Positions 18,291 through 28,730 are shown, counted from the stretch's first letter. The stretch is 64,000 nt of DNA from Sphingobium psychrophilum (GCF_012927105.1 NZ_JABBFV010000008.1:124001-188000); one strand, 5' to 3'. The notes: generated by a model not told the origin, from the letters alone. Translations and numbers: made by a program.

Positions 18291-20234
18291 ATGTCTGACG
18301 ATTTCTTCCCGGTGCCGGAGGCATGGGCCAAGGACGCGCTGATGGACCGGGCGGCGCGCGACGCCGATTATGCGCGCTCGATCGGGGACGCAGACGCCTA
18401 TTGGCTGGAACGGGCGCAGCGGCTGGACTGGATCACGGCCCCGACCAAAAGCAATGAAAGCAGCTTTGCCGAAGCGGATTTCGGCGTCAAATGGTTCGCC
18501 GACGGCGTGCTGAACGTCAGCGCCAACTGCATCGACCGCCATCTGGCCGAGCGGGCGGACCAGACCGCGATCCTGTGGGAACCCGATTCGCCCGACGCGC
18601 AGCCGCGCCGCTACAGCTACCGCCAACTGCACGAACAAGTGTGCCGCTTCGCCAACGTGCTGAAAGCCGCCGGCGCGAAGAAGGGCGACCGCATCACCGT
18701 CTATATGCCGATGATCCCGGAGGCCGCCTTCGCCCTGCTCGCCTGCGCCCGGATCGGCGCGGTCCACAGCGTCGTGTTCGGCGGCTTCTCGCCGGATGCC
18801 CTGGCAGGCCGCATCCAGGATTGCGATTCGAACATCGTCATCACCGCCGACGAAGGTCGCCGCGGCGGCAAGGCGGTGCCGCTCAAGGTCAATGTCGATG
18901 CCGCCCTCGCCCATTGCCCCAGCGTGAAGAAGGTCATCGTCGTCAAGGCGACCGGCGGCGCGGTGATGATGCAGGACGGCCGCGACCTCTGGCTGCATGA
19001 CGAAGCCGCCAAAGCGTCGCCCGACTGCCCGCCCGAACCGATGCACGCCGAAGACCCGCTGTTCATCCTCTACACCTCCGGCTCCACCGGCAAGCCCAAG
19101 GGCGTGCTGCACACGACCGGCGGCTATCTGCTCTGGGCGGCCCTCACGCACGAACTCTGTTTCGATTATCGCCCCGGCGACATTTACTGGTGCGCCGCCG
19201 ACATCGGCTGGGTCACCGGCCACAGCTATATCGTCTATGGCCCGCTGGCGAACGGCGCGACCACGCTGATGTATGAAGGCGTGCCCAATTACCCGACGCC
19301 TGCCCGCATCTGGGAAGTGGTCGACCGCCATCAGGTCCAGACCCTCTTCACCGCCCCCACCGCGCTGCGCGCGCTGATGAAGGAGGGCGACGATTTCGTC
19401 CATTCCACCAGCCGCGCCTCGTTGCGCCTGCTCGGCACGGTCGGCGAACCGATCAACCCGGAAGCCTGGCGCTGGTATCATGGCGTCGTCGGCGAAGGCC
19501 GTTGCCCGATCATCGATACCTGGTGGCAGACCGAAACCGGCGCCGCAATGATCGCCCCCACCCCCGGCGCGACCGATCTCAAGCCCGGCTCCGCCACCTT
19601 CCCCATGCCCGGCGTGGTGCCGCAGATCGTGGATGCGGAGGGGACAGTGCTGGACGGCGCGGCCGAAGGCAACCTCGTCATCGCGCAAAGCTGGCCCGGC
19701 CAGATGCGTACCGTCTGGGGCGATCATGATCGCTTCTTCCAGACCTATTTCACCACCTTCCCCGGCAAATACACCACAGGTGACGGCGCGCGGCGCGACG
19801 CCGACGGCTATTATTGGATCACCGGCCGCGTGGACGACGTCATCAACGTGTCGGGCCACCGCATGGGCACGGCGGAAGTCGAAAGCGCGCTGGTGCTGCA
19901 TGAAAGCGTCGCCGAAGCCGCCGTCGTCGGCTTCCCGCACGACATCAAGGGCCAGGGCATCTACGCCTATGTCACGCTCAACAGCGGCGAGGAAGCGACC
20001 GACGAGTTGCGCAAGACGCTGGTCAAATGGGTCCGCACCGAAATCGGCCCGATCGCCACGCCCGACGTCGTACAGTTCGCCCCCGGCCTGCCCAAGACCC
20101 GGTCCGGCAAGATCATGCGCCGCATCCTGCGCAAGATCGCGGAGGGCGAGGTATCGACGCAGGCGCTAGGCGACACCAGCACGCTGGCCGACCCGTCGGT
20201 GGTGGACAATCTGGTCGCCAATCGTCAGTCTTGA
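18291..20234 (+). CDS. acs: Acetyl-CoA synthetase
   Basis: A 647-residue AMP-forming enzyme that activates acetate to acetyl-CoA through acetyl-AMP. The P-loop-like motif [12 protein letters not shown], the acetate-pocket segment [26 protein letters not shown] and the C-terminal [13 protein letters not shown] with its regulatory lysine (a known acetylation site in the family) are all intact. Length fits the family (about 650). AAAGGA lies six bases before the ATG. The 184-bp divergent gap to the GST gene holds its promoter but no recognisable operator. Confidence 0.96.
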   Translation: MSDDFFPVPEAWAKDALMDRAARDADYARSIGDADAYWLERAQRLDWITAPTKSNESSFAEADFGVKWFADGVLNVSANCIDRHLAERADQTAILWEPDSPDAQPRRYSYRQLHEQVCRFANVLKAAGAKKGDRITVYMPMIPEAAFALLACARIGAVHSVVFGGFSPDALAGRIQDCDSNIVITADEGRRGGKAVPLKVNVDAALAHCPSVKKVIVVKATGGAVMMQDGRDLWLHDEAAKASPDCPPEPMHAEDPLFILYTSGSTGKPKGVLHTTGGYLLWAALTHELCFDYRPGDIYWCAADIGWVTGHSYIVYGPLANGATTLMYEGVPNYPTPARIWEVVDRHQVQTLFTAPTALRALMKEGDDFVHSTSRASLRLLGTVGEPINPEAWRWYHGVVGEGRCPIIDTWWQTETGAAMIAPTPGATDLKPGSATFPMPGVVPQIVDAEGTVLDGAAEGNLVIAQSWPGQMRTVWGDHDRFFQTYFTTFPGKYTTGDGARRDADGYYWITGRVDDVINVSGHRMGTAEVESALVLHESVAEAAVVGFPHDIKGQGIYAYVTLNSGEEATDELRKTLVKWVRTEIGPIATPDVVQFAPGLPKTRSGKIMRRILRKIAEGEVSTQALGDTSTLADPSVVDNLVANRQS

Positions 20235-20330
20235 ATGGGTCGCCGCACGGCATCCCGTTCAGAATGAAGCCAGGGTCATCGGACAGAATGGTCCTGGCTC
20301 CCGGCAGACATCCGCAAAAAGGAGCCGTAC

Positions 20331-20843
20331 ATGGCCCGTTATACCGCCGTCGCCCGCGCCCTGCACTGGGCGATCGCCGTCCTGATCCTCCTCAACCTGG
20401 CGCTGGGCTTCGCCCATGACGCCCTGCCCAAGGATTGGGCGGTGATGTCGGTGCATAAATCAATCGGCCTGACCATATTGGCGCTGACGCTGCTACGGAT
20501 CGTTTGGCGGCTCACCCATCCCGCCCCGCGCCTGCCCGCGGCCATGCCGCTCTGGGAAAAGGGCGCGGCCCAGGCGACCCACTTTATTTTCTACGCGCTG
20601 ATGCTGGTCCTGCCGCTGTCGGGCTGGATCATGTCGTCGGCGGGCACGCGCCCGCTCAACTGGTTCTTCCTGTTCGACGTCCCCAAATTCGGCGTGGGCA
20701 AGGAAGACGCCATCGTCACCCTGTCCCGCGGCGCGCATGAACTGCTGCCTTGGCTCTGGGCCGCGCTGATCGCGATCCACATCGGCGCCGCGCTGCGCCA
20801 CCATCTCGTGCTGAAGGACGACGTGCTGCGGCGGATGCTGTGA
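20331..20843 (+). CDS. Cytochrome b561 family membrane protein
   Basis: A 170-residue protein with four hydrophobic helices and histidines placed for two b-type haems: ALHWAIAVLIL in helix 1, SVHKSIGLTIL in helix 2, FIFYALMLVLPLSGW in helix 3 and LIAIHIGAALRHH in helix 4. The family transfers electrons within the membrane, often from ubiquinol, and can act as a superoxide:quinone oxidoreductase. AAGGAG precedes the ATG by about seven bases. It follows acs on the same strand after 96 bp that contain a small GCCAGG/CCTGGC hairpin. Confidence 0.9.
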   Translation: MARYTAVARALHWAIAVLILLNLALGFAHDALPKDWAVMSVHKSIGLTILALTLLRIVWRLTHPAPRLPAAMPLWEKGAAQATHFIFYALMLVLPLSGWIMSSAGTRPLNWFFLFDVPKFGVGKEDAIVTLSRGAHELLPWLWAALIAIHIGAALRHHLVLKDDVLRRML

Positions 20844-20910
20844 CGGGATTGGATGGTTAGACGTCAGTCCGATTTGCGCGAGACTTCACGCGAAAGGCGA
20901 CGTAAAAATC

Positions 20911-21047
20911 CCGTCACCCCAGCGACCCGAAGGGCGGCCGAAGGCCAACGCGGGGGTCTCAGGCGACGATCCAATGCAGTTGAGTAAGTGCCCAGCCGAA
21001 CCGCCGCGTGCCTCCGCACGAGACCCCAGCCTTCGCTGGGGTGACGG
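20911..21047. repeat. Paired inverted repeat after cytochrome b561 gene
   Basis: A 14-bp perfect inverted repeat (CCGTCACCCCAGCG at 20911-20924 and its complement at 21034-21047) encloses about 110 bp with further GC-rich inverted pieces. It occupies the 260-bp gap between the b561 gene and the convergent UbiH-like gene. I see no coding sequence in it; it is a dispersed intergenic repeat of the kind common in sphingomonads. Confidence 0.65.
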
Positions 21048-21103
21048 TAATGCGGCATCAGATTGCCGATTGCTGAGCGTCCGCCTCTGGTCGTGAACCG
21101 CCC

Positions 21104-22312
21104 CTAAACCATCTCGCCCGACAACAACCGCGGCAGCGCACCCGATTGCCCCCGCGCTTCCGCCATGAAGCGCCCTTTCAGCGCCCCGCTGCGCTGCACC
21201 GTCGCCAGCCCCGCGCGCCGGATCATCGACGGCAATTTCCCCGGCACGTCGAACAGCCGCACCAGTCCGTCCATCGCCACGCTGGTCATCATCGAATCCA
21301 GCCCGCGCCAGCGCTGATAGCGCGCCAGCAATTGCGCATCGCCCGGATCGAGGCCCAGACGCATACCCTCCACCAGCACCTCGACCAGCGCCGCGACATC
21401 GCGGAAGCCCAGATTGACCCCCTGCCCGGCGATCGGGTGGATGGCGTGCGCGCTGTCGCCCACCAGCGCCAGCCGCGTATCGGTGACGCGCGCGGCATGG
21501 TGGAAGCCCAAAGGATAGGAGGATCGCGGCCCCGCGAGCCTGATCTCGCCCAGAAAGCCGCCGATCCGCTTCTGCGCCTCGGCCAGCCAGGCGCGCTCGC
21601 CCAGCTTCATCATCGCGGGTGCCTGCTCGGTCGGCACGGTCCACACCACGGCGGAACGGGTGCCCGGCTGCATCGGCAACAGCGCGAAGGGGCCGCCGAC
21701 ATAGAAAATTTCGTAAGCCGTATTGGCGTGCGGCAGCTCATGGTCGATCGCCGTGACCATGGCGGTGTGCTTATACTGCCAGCGCGTGGTGTTGATCCCC
21801 GCTGCATCGCGCGTCGGGCTGTTGCGCCCCTCCGCCGCGACCAGCAATGCGCCATGGATCGTCGCCCCGCTCGCCAGCGTCAGCGTGACGCCATCGGCAT
21901 TACGATCGACCTGCAACGCCCGGTCGGGCTGATAGCGGGTCAGATTGACCGCTTCGGCCGCCGCAAGCGCCAGCGCGACGCGCAGGTCGCGATTGGGGAC
22001 CATCGTGCCCATCACGCTATCGTCGGCGTCCGGCGCAAAATCGAGTGCCCCCGGCTCCAGCCCGTCGCTCACCCAGATCCGGTCGATCGGACAGCCCTTG
22101 CCCGCCAGATGCTTCCCTACACCGATGGCGTTCATCATGGCGTAACTGGTCGAGCTGATCGCCGACACCCGGCCATCGAACCCCGCGGCCGTGGTTGAAA
22201 CCGGGTCAGCCGGATCGACCACGGCGCAGCGCACGCCATGGCCCGAAAGAGCGATCCCCAGGGTCAGGCCGACCAGCCCGCCCCCCAATATGACGACATC
22301 GAAGCGTTCCAT
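21104..22312 (-). CDS. UbiH/UbiF-family FAD-dependent hydroxylase
   Basis: A 402-residue flavoprotein monooxygenase. The N-terminal FAD-binding motif DVVILGGGLVGLTLGIAL and the second FAD motif ALVGDSAHAIHPIAGQGVNLGF (about residue 285) are those of the ubiquinone-biosynthesis hydroxylases (UbiH, UbiF, UbiL), which hydroxylate the aromatic ring of ubiquinone precursors. The exact ring position cannot be decided from sequence alone. It is followed on the minus strand by non-coding repeat sequence only, and ilvE lies upstream on the same strand. Confidence 0.9.
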   Translation of the reverse strand: MERFDVVILGGGLVGLTLGIALSGHGVRCAVVDPADPVSTTAAGFDGRVSAISSTSYAMMNAIGVGKHLAGKGCPIDRIWVSDGLEPGALDFAPDADDSVMGTMVPNRDLRVALALAAAEAVNLTRYQPDRALQVDRNADGVTLTLASGATIHGALLVAAEGRNSPTRDAAGINTTRWQYKHTAMVTAIDHELPHANTAYEIFYVGGPFALLPMQPGTRSAVVWTVPTEQAPAMMKLGERAWLAEAQKRIGGFLGEIRLAGPRSSYPLGFHHAARVTDTRLALVGDSAHAIHPIAGQGVNLGFRDVAALVEVLVEGMRLGLDPGDAQLLARYQRWRGLDSMMTSVAMDGLVRLFDVPGKLPSMIRRAGLATVQRSGALKGRFMAEARGQSGALPRLLSGEMV

Positions 22313-22417
22313 GCGACGCTATCTAGGCGCTTGGCCAAGAATTGGGAAGCGCCGCCAGGCACCCTACGCCCGAAAGGACAGGGCCAGAAAGGACAGGGGT
22401 AGCCCGCGTAAAAAATA

Positions 22418-22486
22418 CCGTTCGGGCTGAGCGAAGTCGAAGCAGCTTTGCTCAGCAGACCCATTCGACAGGCTGAGGGCAAACGG
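22418..22486. repeat. Hairpin repeat between ilvE and UbiH-like gene
   Basis: Left arm 22418-22442 is the same 25-base sequence as at 9100 (CGTTCGGGCTGAGCGAAGTC core); the right arm 22464-22486 is an imperfect complement. It lies just after the ilvE stop on the minus strand and may end that transcript. A direct repeat of AGAAAGGACAGGG sits beside it near 22375-22400. Confidence 0.6.
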
Positions 22487-22503
22487 AGGTTGGTCGACTC
22501 CCG

Positions 22504-23595
22504 TTAAACCGTCCGTACCCATCCCGCCGGATCGGCCACGATCCCGCGCTGGATACCCGTCAGCTCGGCCCGCAGCGTCTCCGTCACCAACCCGCCATCG
22601 CCATTGCCGATGGTAAAGTCGCCATGGCTGCTCTTGACCGTGCCGATCGCGGTGACGACCGCCGCGGTGCCACAGGCAAAGGCCTCGCGCAGCGTGCCGC
22701 TGGCCGCATCCGCGCGCCATTGGGCGAAGCTATAGGGTTCCTCGCGCACATCATGGCCCTTGGCTCGGGCCAGGTCGATGATCGAATTGCGGGTGATGCC
22801 GGGCAGGATCGTGCCGCCCAGCGGCGGGGTGACGATCGACCCGTCGTCCATCACGAAAAAGACGTTCATGCCGCCCAATTCCTCGACCCACTTATTCTCG
22901 GCGGCGTCGAGGAAGACGACCTGGTCGCAGCCATGGCCGATCGCTTCCTTCTGCGCGACCAGCGACGCGGCATAGTTGCCACCGCATTTCGCCGCGCCCG
23001 TGCCGCCACGCGCCGCGCGAGTATAATGTTCCGACACCCACAGGGTTACGGCCTTCTTGCCGCCCTTGAAATAGGCACCGGCAGGGGACGCTATGACGCA
23101 GAAAATATATTCGTTGGACGGACGAACTCCCAGGAACGTCTCGCTCGCGAACAGGAAGGGGCGCAGATAGAGGCTCCCCTCGCCGGTCGGAATCCAATCG
23201 GCGTCGATCTTCACCAATTGCTCGACCGCTTCCAGAAACAGCTCTTCGGGCAGCGCCGGCATCGCCAGCCGCTCGGCCGATGCGGCGAAGCGGCGGGCAT
23301 TTTCCTCCGGGCGGAACATGGCGATGCTGCCATCTTCCAGCCGATACGCCTTCATCCCTTCGAAAATTTCCTGCGCATAATGCAGCACCGCGCAGGCCGG
23401 ATCGAGCTGGAAGGGTTCGCGCGGGCCGATCGCGTGGCTGTGCCAGCCCTCCCCCTCGGTATAGCGAATCGTCACCATATGGTCGGTGAAGAGCCGGCCA
23501 AAGCCCGGATCTTCCAGCAGCAGCGCGCGCGCGTCAGCCGCCACAGCCTTGGTGCTGGGGGTAACGGTGAAACGCGATGTCTGCTCGGCGGCCAT
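22504..23595 (-). CDS. ilvE: Branched-chain amino acid aminotransferase
   Basis: A 363-residue PLP enzyme of the class II (eukaryotic-type) BCAT group that interconverts branched-chain amino acids and 2-oxo acids. [18 protein letters not shown] holds the PLP lysine, [14 protein letters not shown] and [13 protein letters not shown] are family motifs. The ATG at 23595 follows AGGAG at seven bases and gives the typical length; an upstream in-frame ATG at 23688 would add 31 unlike residues. Confidence 0.95.
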   Translation of the reverse strand: MAAEQTSRFTVTPSTKAVAADARALLLEDPGFGRLFTDHMVTIRYTEGEGWHSHAIGPREPFQLDPACAVLHYAQEIFEGMKAYRLEDGSIAMFRPEENARRFAASAERLAMPALPEELFLEAVEQLVKIDADWIPTGEGSLYLRPFLFASETFLGVRPSNEYIFCVIASPAGAYFKGGKKAVTLWVSEHYTRAARGGTGAAKCGGNYAASLVAQKEAIGHGCDQVVFLDAAENKWVEELGGMNVFFVMDDGSIVTPPLGGTILPGITRNSIIDLARAKGHDVREEPYSFAQWRADAASGTLREAFACGTAAVVTAIGTVKSSHGDFTIGNGDGGLVTETLRAELTGIQRGIVADPAGWVRTV

Positions 23596-23753
23596 GGTGA
23601 GTCTCCTGTTCTGGCGTGGAAGGCGCCCGCCTATGTCACAGAGCGGCGCACGAAACAATGGGTCATATATGCTGACCCATTTTGCCAAAAAAGGGCCAGC
23701 GATGCCGCGCCGGCCTCTTCCCGCCGCCGGACGCCAAGGGTATCGCTGCGGCC

Positions 23754-24773
23754 ATGCATTATTTTTCCGACAACGCCACGCCCGTCAGCCCCGCCGTAAT
23801 GGCGGCCATCGCCGCCGCCGACTGCGCCGATCATGGCTATGACGGCGACGCCTGGAGCGCCCGACTGGACGGCGCGTTCAGCGCCTTGTTCGACACCTCG
23901 GTCCACGCGCTGTGGATCGCCACCGGCACGGCGGCGAACAGCATCGCGCTGGCCTGCCTCTGCCCGCCCTATGGCGGCGTGATCTGCCATGAGGACGCGC
24001 ATATCGTCGTCGACGAATGTGGCGCGCCCGGCTTCTTCACCCACGGCGCCACCCTGATGCCGCTGCCCGGCGAAGGCGCAAAACTGACGCCAGACGTCGT
24101 CGCCGACCGGCTGAAGACGATCCGCCCCGACGTGCATCAGGTGCCTGCCCGCGCGATCAGCATCACCAACGCCACCGAATATGGACTGGCCTACAGCCCG
24201 GACGATGTCGCGGCGCTGGGCGATTTGGCCAGGACTCATGGCCTGGGCTTCCACATGGACGGCGCGCGCTTCGCCAATGCGGTCGCCCATCTGGGCTGCG
24301 CGCCCGCCGACGTCACATGGCGCGCCGGGGTGGATGCGCTGTCCTTCGGCTGCGTCAAAAATGGCGGCATGATCGGCGAAGCGCTGCTCTTCTTCGGCGA
24401 ACAGGCCGCGGCGCGCGCGGCCGAAGCGCAACGCTGGCGCAAACGGTCGGGCCATCTCTTTTCCAAGGGCCGCTATCTCGCCGCCCAGATCCTGGCGATG
24501 GTCGAAGGCGACCTGTGGTTGGCCAATGCCCGCGCGGCCAATGCGGCGGCGCAGGCGCTGGCCGGTGGCGCGACCGGCCGCCTGCTCCATCCCGTGCAGG
24601 CAAACGAGCTGTTCATCCGCCTGTCCGCCGACGAAGCCGCCATATTGCGCGCGCAGGGCTTCGATTTCTACGACTGGGGCGACGATGCGGCGCGGCTGGT
24701 CACCAACTGGTCCCAGGACGCCGCCAGCGTCGCGCCACTGGCGCAGGCGCTGCGGGCGCTTCCCGATGGCTGA
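23754..24773 (+). CDS. Threonine-aldolase-like beta-eliminating lyase
   Basis: A 339-residue PLP enzyme of fold type I. The Asp that holds the pyridine ring is in [11 protein letters not shown] and the PLP lysine in [14 protein letters not shown]; the N-terminus [14 protein letters not shown] fits the low-specificity L-threonine aldolase family, which splits threonine or allo-threonine to glycine and acetaldehyde. Other beta-hydroxy amino acids are possible substrates. The start at 23754 agrees with the family N-terminus. The stop overlaps the DMT transporter start by 8 bp, suggesting co-expression. Confidence 0.88.
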   Translation: MHYFSDNATPVSPAVMAAIAAADCADHGYDGDAWSARLDGAFSALFDTSVHALWIATGTAANSIALACLCPPYGGVICHEDAHIVVDECGAPGFFTHGATLMPLPGEGAKLTPDVVADRLKTIRPDVHQVPARAISITNATEYGLAYSPDDVAALGDLARTHGLGFHMDGARFANAVAHLGCAPADVTWRAGVDALSFGCVKNGGMIGEALLFFGEQAAARAAEAQRWRKRSGHLFSKGRYLAAQILAMVEGDLWLANARAANAAAQALAGGATGRLLHPVQANELFIRLSADEAAILRAQGFDFYDWGDDAARLVTNWSQDAASVAPLAQALRALPDG

Positions 24774-25662
24774 AAGCAAATCGGGCGGCGTCATAGCCCC
24801 TTTCATCCTCGTCACCCTGATCTGGAGTTCGACCTGGATCGTCATTCGCGACCAGATCGGCTCGGTGCCGGCCAGTTGGTCGGTCTGCTACCGCTTCCTG
24901 CTCGCCGGGATCGCCATGGCCGCCTTCGCGCGGCTGCGCGGCGTGTCGCTCCGCATCGGCGGCACGGGCCTGCTCTACGCCACGCTGCTGGGCGTGGCGC
25001 AGTTCGTCCTGAACTTCAACTTCGTCTATCGGGCGGAACATTATCTGACCTCCGGCGTGGTCGCGGTGGTCTATGCGATGCTGCTGATCCCCAATTCGAT
25101 CCTCGCCTGGCTGATCTTCCGCCAACCGGTCAGCCGCGCCTTTATCGGCGGGTCGCTGGTGGCGATGACAGGCATCGTCCTGATGCTACTGCACGAATAT
25201 CATGCCGCTACCGTCCGGCCGGATATGGTACTGCTCGGCGCGGCCTTCTCGCTCGCCGGGCTGCTAAGCGCCTCTGCCGCCAATGTCATGCAGGGGATGG
25301 ACATCGCCCGCCGCCTGCCGATGGTGGCGGTGCTGGCCTGGGCGATGCTGATCGGCGCGGGGGTGGACGCCGCCTTCGCCTGGGCCACCGTCGGCCCGCC
25401 GCAATTCGAGCCGCGGCTGGGCTATATATTGGGCATAGGCTGGCTGGGGATCGCCGGATCGGTCGTGACCTTCCCGCTCTATTTCACCCTGATCCAGCGA
25501 ATGGGCGCGGGCCGCGCCGCCTATACCAGCGTGCTGATCCCGGTCATCGCGATGCTGATCTCGACCCTGGCGGAGGGCTATCGCTGGAGCGCGCTGGCCA
25601 TCCTCGGCGCGCTGCTGGCGATGACAGGCATGGCCATCGCCCTGCGCTCGAAAACGACTTAA
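24766..25662 (+). CDS. DMT-superfamily (EamA) transporter
   Basis: A 298-residue inner-membrane protein with about ten hydrophobic helices in two EamA repeats (residues about 8-140 and 155-292). EamA proteins export or import small metabolites, often amino acids; its overlap with the threonine-aldolase-like gene hints at an amino-acid-related substrate but this is inference. The start overlaps the previous gene by 8 bp. Confidence 0.9.
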   Translation: MAESKSGGVIAPFILVTLIWSSTWIVIRDQIGSVPASWSVCYRFLLAGIAMAAFARLRGVSLRIGGTGLLYATLLGVAQFVLNFNFVYRAEHYLTSGVVAVVYAMLLIPNSILAWLIFRQPVSRAFIGGSLVAMTGIVLMLLHEYHAATVRPDMVLLGAAFSLAGLLSASAANVMQGMDIARRLPMVAVLAWAMLIGAGVDAAFAWATVGPPQFEPRLGYILGIGWLGIAGSVVTFPLYFTLIQRMGAGRAAYTSVLIPVIAMLISTLAEGYRWSALAILGALLAMTGMAIALRSKTT

Positions 25663-25811
25663 CGCGCGCCTGGCTGGTAACGCCGCTTGGCGGCATCGAC
25701 CTTCGCGAGCAGGCTGGAGATCGATTCGGACGAGGCAACGGCACGGCCGGGCGCGGACAGATGCTGCATCCGGTCGCTGAGCGCGGAAAAAGCCTTGTCG
25801 ATACGGGTCAT
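25659..25811 (-). CDS. Small conserved-looking protein of 50 residues
   Basis: A 50-codon frame that starts MTRIDKAFSALSDRM and ends AKRRYQPGAR. AAGGAT lies eight bases before the ATG, which is a good ribosome site. The protein is basic and mostly helical by composition, without cysteines or a membrane segment. It converges on the DMT transporter, overlapping its stop by 4 bp. I do not recognise a family. Confidence 0.6.
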   Translation of the reverse strand: MTRIDKAFSALSDRMQHLSAPGRAVASSESISSLLAKVDAAKRRYQPGAR

Positions 25812-25888
25812 GGGATCATCCTTGCGACGTGATGATCCCGCTTTCGCTGCCGCTGGTTAACAACCCGTAAACCATGCGCCAAGCTGCC

Positions 25889-26686
25889 TCACAGGCAAGC
25901 GCGCAACCCCTCCCGATAGGTCGGATAGCGCGGCACCCAGCCCAGCAGCCGCTTCGCCCGGCCATTGGCAACGCGGCGATTTTCGGCGTAAAAACCCCGC
26001 GCCATCGGCGACAGGGCGGCCTCCTCCATGGTCTGTAGCGGCGGCCAGGACTGGCCCAGCAGGTCACAGGCGGCCTCTATCACATCATTCTGGGCGCAGG
26101 GCAGGTCATCCGCCAGATTATAGACGCCGGGCGGCCCTGCGCGGATAGACGCGATCACCCCGGCGACGATGTCGTCCACATGCGCCCGGCTGAACAACTG
26201 CCCCGCCAGCGCGATGCGATGCGCCTTGCCCGCGCGCACCCGGTCCAACGCCGATCGCCCCGGCCCATAGATGCCCGGCAAGCGAAAACGCCGCATGTCG
26301 GGTCGCAACGCCCCCCAGTCGGCATCGGCTGCGGCGCGCGCGGTGCGCCGTCCCTGTCCCACCGGGCTGGCCTCATCCACCCACGCCCCCGCCGCATCGC
26401 CATAGACGCCGGTGGACGACAAATAGCCGGTCCAGACCGCTGGCGCGGCGGCGATCGCGGCGCCATAACGGGTGAGGACGGGGTCTGCGTCCCCTTCTGG
26501 CGGGACGGAGGAAAGGATGTGATTCGCGCCAGCGATGGCGGCACGGACGGCGCGCTCGTCATCGAAGGCGATGCTATGCCCATCGGCGGTGCGGCGCGTG
26601 CCGGTCACCTGCCAGCCCGCTTCACGTAAACGCATCGCTAGGCGGGAAGCGGTATAGCCCATGCCGAAAATGAGCATGTGTGGCAT
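25889..26686 (-). CDS. NAD(P)-binding SDR/epimerase-like protein
   Basis: A 265-residue extended short-chain dehydrogenase-like protein. The dinucleotide motif is LIFGMGYTASRLA near the N-terminus. YLSSTGVYGD is the usual position of the active-site Ser/Thr and Tyr, although the normal YxxxK lysine is not evident. RLPGIYGPGRSALDRVRAG and VHVDDIVAGVIA-like segments match the YeeZ-type group of epimerase-like proteins of uncertain substrate. It sits just downstream of the SUF operon on the same strand, after 27 bp. Confidence 0.85.
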   Translation of the reverse strand: MPHMLIFGMGYTASRLAMRLREAGWQVTGTRRTADGHSIAFDDERAVRAAIAGANHILSSVPPEGDADPVLTRYGAAIAAAPAVWTGYLSSTGVYGDAAGAWVDEASPVGQGRRTARAAADADWGALRPDMRRFRLPGIYGPGRSALDRVRAGKAHRIALAGQLFSRAHVDDIVAGVIASIRAGPPGVYNLADDLPCAQNDVIEAACDLLGQSWPPLQTMEEAALSPMARGFYAENRRVANGRAKRLLGWVPRYPTYREGLRACL

Positions 26687-26713
26687 GACTTACCCCCGGT
26701 CGGATGGACGATT

Positions 26714-27076
26714 CTAGACCGTAAAGCTCTCGCCGCAGCCGCAGCTGCCCTTGGCATTGGGATTGTTGAACACGAAGCCGGCTGTGAAATCATCTTCCAC
26801 CCAGTCCATCGTCGATCCGATCAGATACAGCACCGACGCGCCATCGATATACAGCACCCCGCCCGGCGTTTCGATCTTCTCGTCGAACTTCGTCTCTTCC
26901 GTTACATAATCGACCGAATAGGCCAGGCCCGAACAGCCGCGCTTGGGGGTGGACAGCTTGACGCCGATCGCGCCCTCAGGCGCTTGGCGCATCAGGTCGG
27001 CGATACGCGCCTGCGACGTCGGCGTCAGGATGACGGCGGCGGGGCGGGCGCGGGTCTTGGTCTGCACCTCGGTCAT
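26714..27076 (-). CDS. sufA: HesB/IscA-family A-type Fe-S carrier
   Basis: A 120-residue A-type iron-sulphur carrier. The three conserved cysteines are present: one in RGCSGLAY and two in GSCGCGESFTV at the C-terminus. It accepts clusters from the SufBCD scaffold and passes them to target proteins. The ATG at 27076 overlaps the stop of the SufT-like gene as TGATG. It is the last gene of the SUF operon. Confidence 0.93.
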   Translation of the reverse strand: MTEVQTKTRARPAAVILTPTSQARIADLMRQAPEGAIGVKLSTPKRGCSGLAYSVDYVTEETKFDEKIETPGGVLYIDGASVLYLIGSTMDWVEDDFTAGFVFNNPNAKGSCGCGESFTV

Positions 27077-27528
27077 CACAGCATCCCCAGTTCAAGCTTG
27101 GCTTCGTCGCTCATCTTCTGCGGGTCCCATGGCGGGTCCCAGACCAGATTGACCTGCGCATCGCCCACGCCCGGCACCGCGCCGACGCGCAGTTCGACCT
27201 CGCCCGGCATGGATTCGGCGACCGGGCAATGCGGCGTGGTCAACGTCATGGTGACGACGGCATGGCCATCGTCCGTCACATCCACGCCGTAGATCAGGCC
27301 CAGATCATAGATATTGACCGGAATTTCCGGGTCGAAAATCTCCTTCAGCGCCTCGATGATCCCGTCATAGAGGTTGCCGCCCGGTTCCCCGGCCGGCACG
27401 GCGCTGGGCTTGGCGCTCAGGAAACCGTCCAGATAGTCGCGCTGGCGCGGTGCCTCTTCGACACGCGCCTTGGGCGGGGTTTCCACCGCATCCACTTCTT
27501 CCACCATGATCTTGCGTTCCTCGGTCAT
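27076..27528 (-). CDS. sufT: SUF-associated MIP18/DUF59-family protein
   Basis: A 150-residue protein. The C-terminal 100 residues are a MIP18/DUF59 domain (IIEALKEIFDPEIPVNIYDLGLIY, then TTPHCPVAESMPGEVE with the conserved Cys). The N-terminal 45 residues are a less conserved extension. SufT proteins assist Fe-S cluster maturation or insertion. It is coupled at both ends: ATGA overlap with sufS and TGATG with the A-type carrier. Confidence 0.93.
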   Translation of the reverse strand: MTEERKIMVEEVDAVETPPKARVEEAPRQRDYLDGFLSAKPSAVPAGEPGGNLYDGIIEALKEIFDPEIPVNIYDLGLIYGVDVTDDGHAVVTMTLTTPHCPVAESMPGEVELRVGAVPGVGDAQVNLVWDPPWDPQKMSDEAKLELGML

Positions 27529-28730
27529 CCGAAGATTTTCCTTACCCGTTCTAGTCCCACGACCAGCGCATCGACATCGCTATCGTCGCTATAGATGCCG
27601 AAACTGGCCCGTGCGGTCGCCTCGACGCCCAGATGGCGCATCAGCGGCTGTGCGCAATGATGGCCGGCCCGGATCGCGACGCCCGTTTCGTCCAATATGG
27701 TGCCGACATCGTGCGGATGCACCCCCTCCACCGCGAAAGACAGAATGCCCGCGCTATCGTCCGGCCCGAACAGGCGGATGCTGTTCATACCATCCAATGC
27801 CGCCCGTGCCTTGGCCACCAACCCGCATTCATGCGCATGGACCCGGTCCAGCCCGATCGCCTGCACATAATCGATCGCGGCGGAAAGACCGACGACCCCG
27901 GTGATATGCGGCGTTCCCGCCTCGAACCGGGTGGGCGCGGGGGCGTAGGTCGTCTTCTCGAACGTCACCTTGTCGATCATCGACCCGCCCCCCTGATAGG
28001 GCGGCATGGCGTCGAGCAATTCGGCCCGGCCCCACAACACGCCGATGCCGGTCGGGCCGTATAATTTGTGCGCGGAAAAGACGTAGAAATCGCAGTCCAT
28101 CGCCGCCACATCGACCGTCAGCCGCGGCACCGCCTGGCACCCGTCGATCAATATCTTGGCGCCCACCATATGCGCGATATCCGCGGCGCGGCGCACGTCC
28201 AGCACGCTGCCCAGCACGTTCGACACATGGGCCAGCGCCACCATCCGGTGCCGCGGCGTCATCATCGCGCGCATCGCGTCCAGGTCGATCTTGCCGTCCT
28301 GCGTCAGCGGCACGACGTCGATATGCGCGCCGATCTTTTCCGCCACCATCTGCCACGGCACGATATTGCTGTGATGCTCCAGCGTGGACAGCAGGATGCG
28401 GTCGCCCGCCTGCAACTGCGTCCCCGCCCAGCATTGCGCGACCAGGTTGATCCCCTCGGTCGCGCCGCGGACATAGACGATCTCGCTGTCGCTCGCCGCG
28501 CCAATGAATCCGGCAACCTTCCGCCGCGCCGCTTCATAGGCGAGCGTCATGTTCGCCGACCGCTCATAAACGCCGCGATGCACCGTCGCATAATCGGGGC
28601 CATAGGCGCGCGCGATCGCGTCGATCACGGCATTGGGCTTCTGCGCGGTCGCCGCGCTATCCAGATAATGCCAGTTCCCCACACCGGGGAAATCGTCCCG
28701 CAACCGCAAAGTCTGGGCGAGATCACTCAT
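27525..28730 (-). CDS. sufS: Cysteine desulfurase
   Basis: A 401-residue PLP enzyme of the group II cysteine desulfurases. It takes sulphur from cysteine to give alanine and a persulphide on its active Cys, seen in AGHHCAQPLMRHLG; the PLP lysine is in FSAHKLYGPTGIGVLW. It hands sulphur to SufE, whose gene is about 10 kb away (39045). It overlaps sufD and the SufT-like gene by 4 bp each. Confidence 0.97.
   Translation of the reverse strand: MSDLAQTLRLRDDFPGVGNWHYLDSAATAQKPNAVIDAIARAYGPDYATVHRGVYERSANMTLAYEAARRKVAGFIGAASDSEIVYVRGATEGINLVAQCWAGTQLQAGDRILLSTLEHHSNIVPWQMVAEKIGAHIDVVPLTQDGKIDLDAMRAMMTPRHRMVALAHVSNVLGSVLDVRRAADIAHMVGAKILIDGCQAVPRLTVDVAAMDCDFYVFSAHKLYGPTGIGVLWGRAELLDAMPPYQGGGSMIDKVTFEKTTYAPAPTRFEAGTPHITGVVGLSAAIDYVQAIGLDRVHAHECGLVAKARAALDGMNSIRLFGPDDSAGILSFAVEGVHPHDVGTILDETGVAIRAGHHCAQPLMRHLGVEATARASFGIYSDDSDVDALVVGLERVRKIFG

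Noticed and set aside
18183..19940. Long open frame antisense to acs (585 codons)
   Set aside because: It lacks any domain and mirrors the codon bias of acs; high-GC genes commonly leave their reverse frame open.
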